Of a stretch of DNA of 64,000 nt, positions 63,194 to 64,000 are shown piece by piece; position 1 is the first letter of the stretch, and each line of letters opens with the position of its first letter. The translations under genes and the position numbers were made by a program. Under the pieces are notes generated by a model. The model made no database searches. It was not told the DNA's origin and saw only the letters and a program-made list of their open reading frames with translations. Location of the stretch: positions 54,334,885-54,398,884 of the forward strand of contig OX328125.1 in the NCBI GenBank assembly GCA_946811695.1, written 5' to 3'. Source of the stretch: Gonocerus acuteangulatus (taxonomy: Eukaryota; Arthropoda; Insecta; Hemiptera; Coreidae).

Positions 63194-64000
63194 TTTCATG
63201 TATAAAACTCTCAAATGAAAGCACAACTTATAACATTTTTCACTCTATATGATACAACTCATATTTACTCGTGGAGTCAGTGTTTCAGAACTTTATCCAA
63301 TTTGTGGGACAAGAATTGAAAAAATCTACTAACTAGAAAAAAAGCATGACACTGAAAATAATAATAAAAACAAAAACAAAGTAGTTCAAAATGAAAACTT
63401 AATTTGAAAAATCGAATACACTATTTCTTATAATGCTAACTCAAATTGATTGTAGTCACGCTTCGTACACTATAAGAATGAAATATGTCTACTTTGCTGA
63501 ATTAATATTTAATAGAATTATTCTTCAGACAAACATTTGACAATTGCAGTTCGAAATCATAAAAAAAAAAATCAAAAACAACTCACTGTAAAGGGGGGGG
63601 GGCAGATTCTTTCCCCGACACACTTAACCAAATACCATAACAACCTTTTTCATCAATGATAGTGAGAGAGGAATTTAGTCTCACAAACTAAACTATAAAT
63701 CAGTAATAAATAAATTATTCAAATGTTGTTCTGCCATAGCAAAAAATAATCCAGCTCGAAATAACTTTCAAAAATTCAATACCTCCACTGTTTTTAGATG
63801 CAAGAGAAACATATCAAGCTTAATAAAAAAAAAAGAAAAAAAAAAGATTTTCTTGAGAACCTGGTAGAAAGTGACGACCCGTCACCAACAAGCCATGAAA
63901 TAAATATTTTGGTAATTGATATTCCCCATGAGATTCTGATCTTACTATGAATGACTTTATAGTACTTAATAAGAATGAACATTGACAACAAATTCTTCAA
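63086..64000. other. DTL intron sequence, no exon recognised
   Basis: A T tract at 63163-63190 and a G run near 63593-63602. The missing upstream WD40 exons were not found here. Confidence 0.5.

Noticed and set aside
1..64000. CRISPR arrays, operons or phage genes
   Set aside because: Repeats here are microsatellites or dispersed transposons without regular spacers, and the genes are intron-split eukaryotic genes.

Overview
The window looks like AT-rich, repeat-dense nuclear DNA of an arthropod, probably an insect. I cannot name the species. The reasons are two multi-exon metazoan genes with GT-AG introns, abundant (TA)n and homopolymer tracts, and a varied transposon load: copia, Jockey/I-type and RTE-type LINEs, Pol III SINEs, piggyBac, pogo, hAT-like MITEs, Helitron-like elements and hammerhead-like ribozyme motifs. 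I see no bacterial operon, CRISPR array, phage gene or functional rRNA/tRNA gene.

Two host genes lie on the minus strand. The first is an AREL1 (KIAA0317-type) HECT E3 ubiquitin ligase. It starts at 52504 and runs leftward through 15 in-frame exons to 2572, giving 825 codons in the window. The encoded order is an N-terminal hydrophobic segment, two SAM-like motifs, a second hydrophobic segment, a filamin-type repeat and most of a HECT domain. The last part of HECT, with the catalytic cysteine, lies beyond the left edge. Intron 1 alone is 29.6 kb and holds most of the transposons. The second gene is DTL/CDT2, the WD40 substrate receptor of the CRL4 ubiquitin ligase. Its last five coding exons occupy 63085 to 59770 and its 5' part is off the right edge. 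The genes are 7.3 kb apart. Both encode ubiquitin-ligase components, but nothing here shows co-regulation.

Layout: 1-966 copia pol relic; 2572-11515 the HECT and filamin exons of AREL1, with SINEs, a Helitron-like copy and a decayed LINE in the introns; 11516-18992 a long intron with a piggyBac-like element, a hammerhead-like motif and a 2.05-kb pogo-like transposon nested in a (TA)n tract; 18993-22710 exons 4 to 2 with RTE relics between them; 22711-52329 intron 1, including a 2.45-kb long-inverted-repeat transposon, several CATGGGCG MITEs with 8-bp target duplications, Helitron-like copies, a piggyBac-like element carrying a 5S-rRNA-derived SINE, a near-intact LINE RNase H end and a hAT-like element; 52330-52504 exon 1; 52505-59769 a mostly featureless intergenic region; 59770-63085 DTL.

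The most interesting signals are three. (1) SINEs with three different Pol III heads (two tRNA-like, one 5S-rRNA-like) share one central core near GGGTGGCAACCTATAGATAG. (2) Several dispersed hammerhead-like motifs have short self-complementary stem III sequences, the kind known from Penelope-like elements and retrozymes. (3) Several DNA-transposon families have visible termini and target-site duplications, including a pogo-like element with arrays of a binding-site-like motif at both ends. Every call is from reading the sequence and translations by eye; no database search was run.
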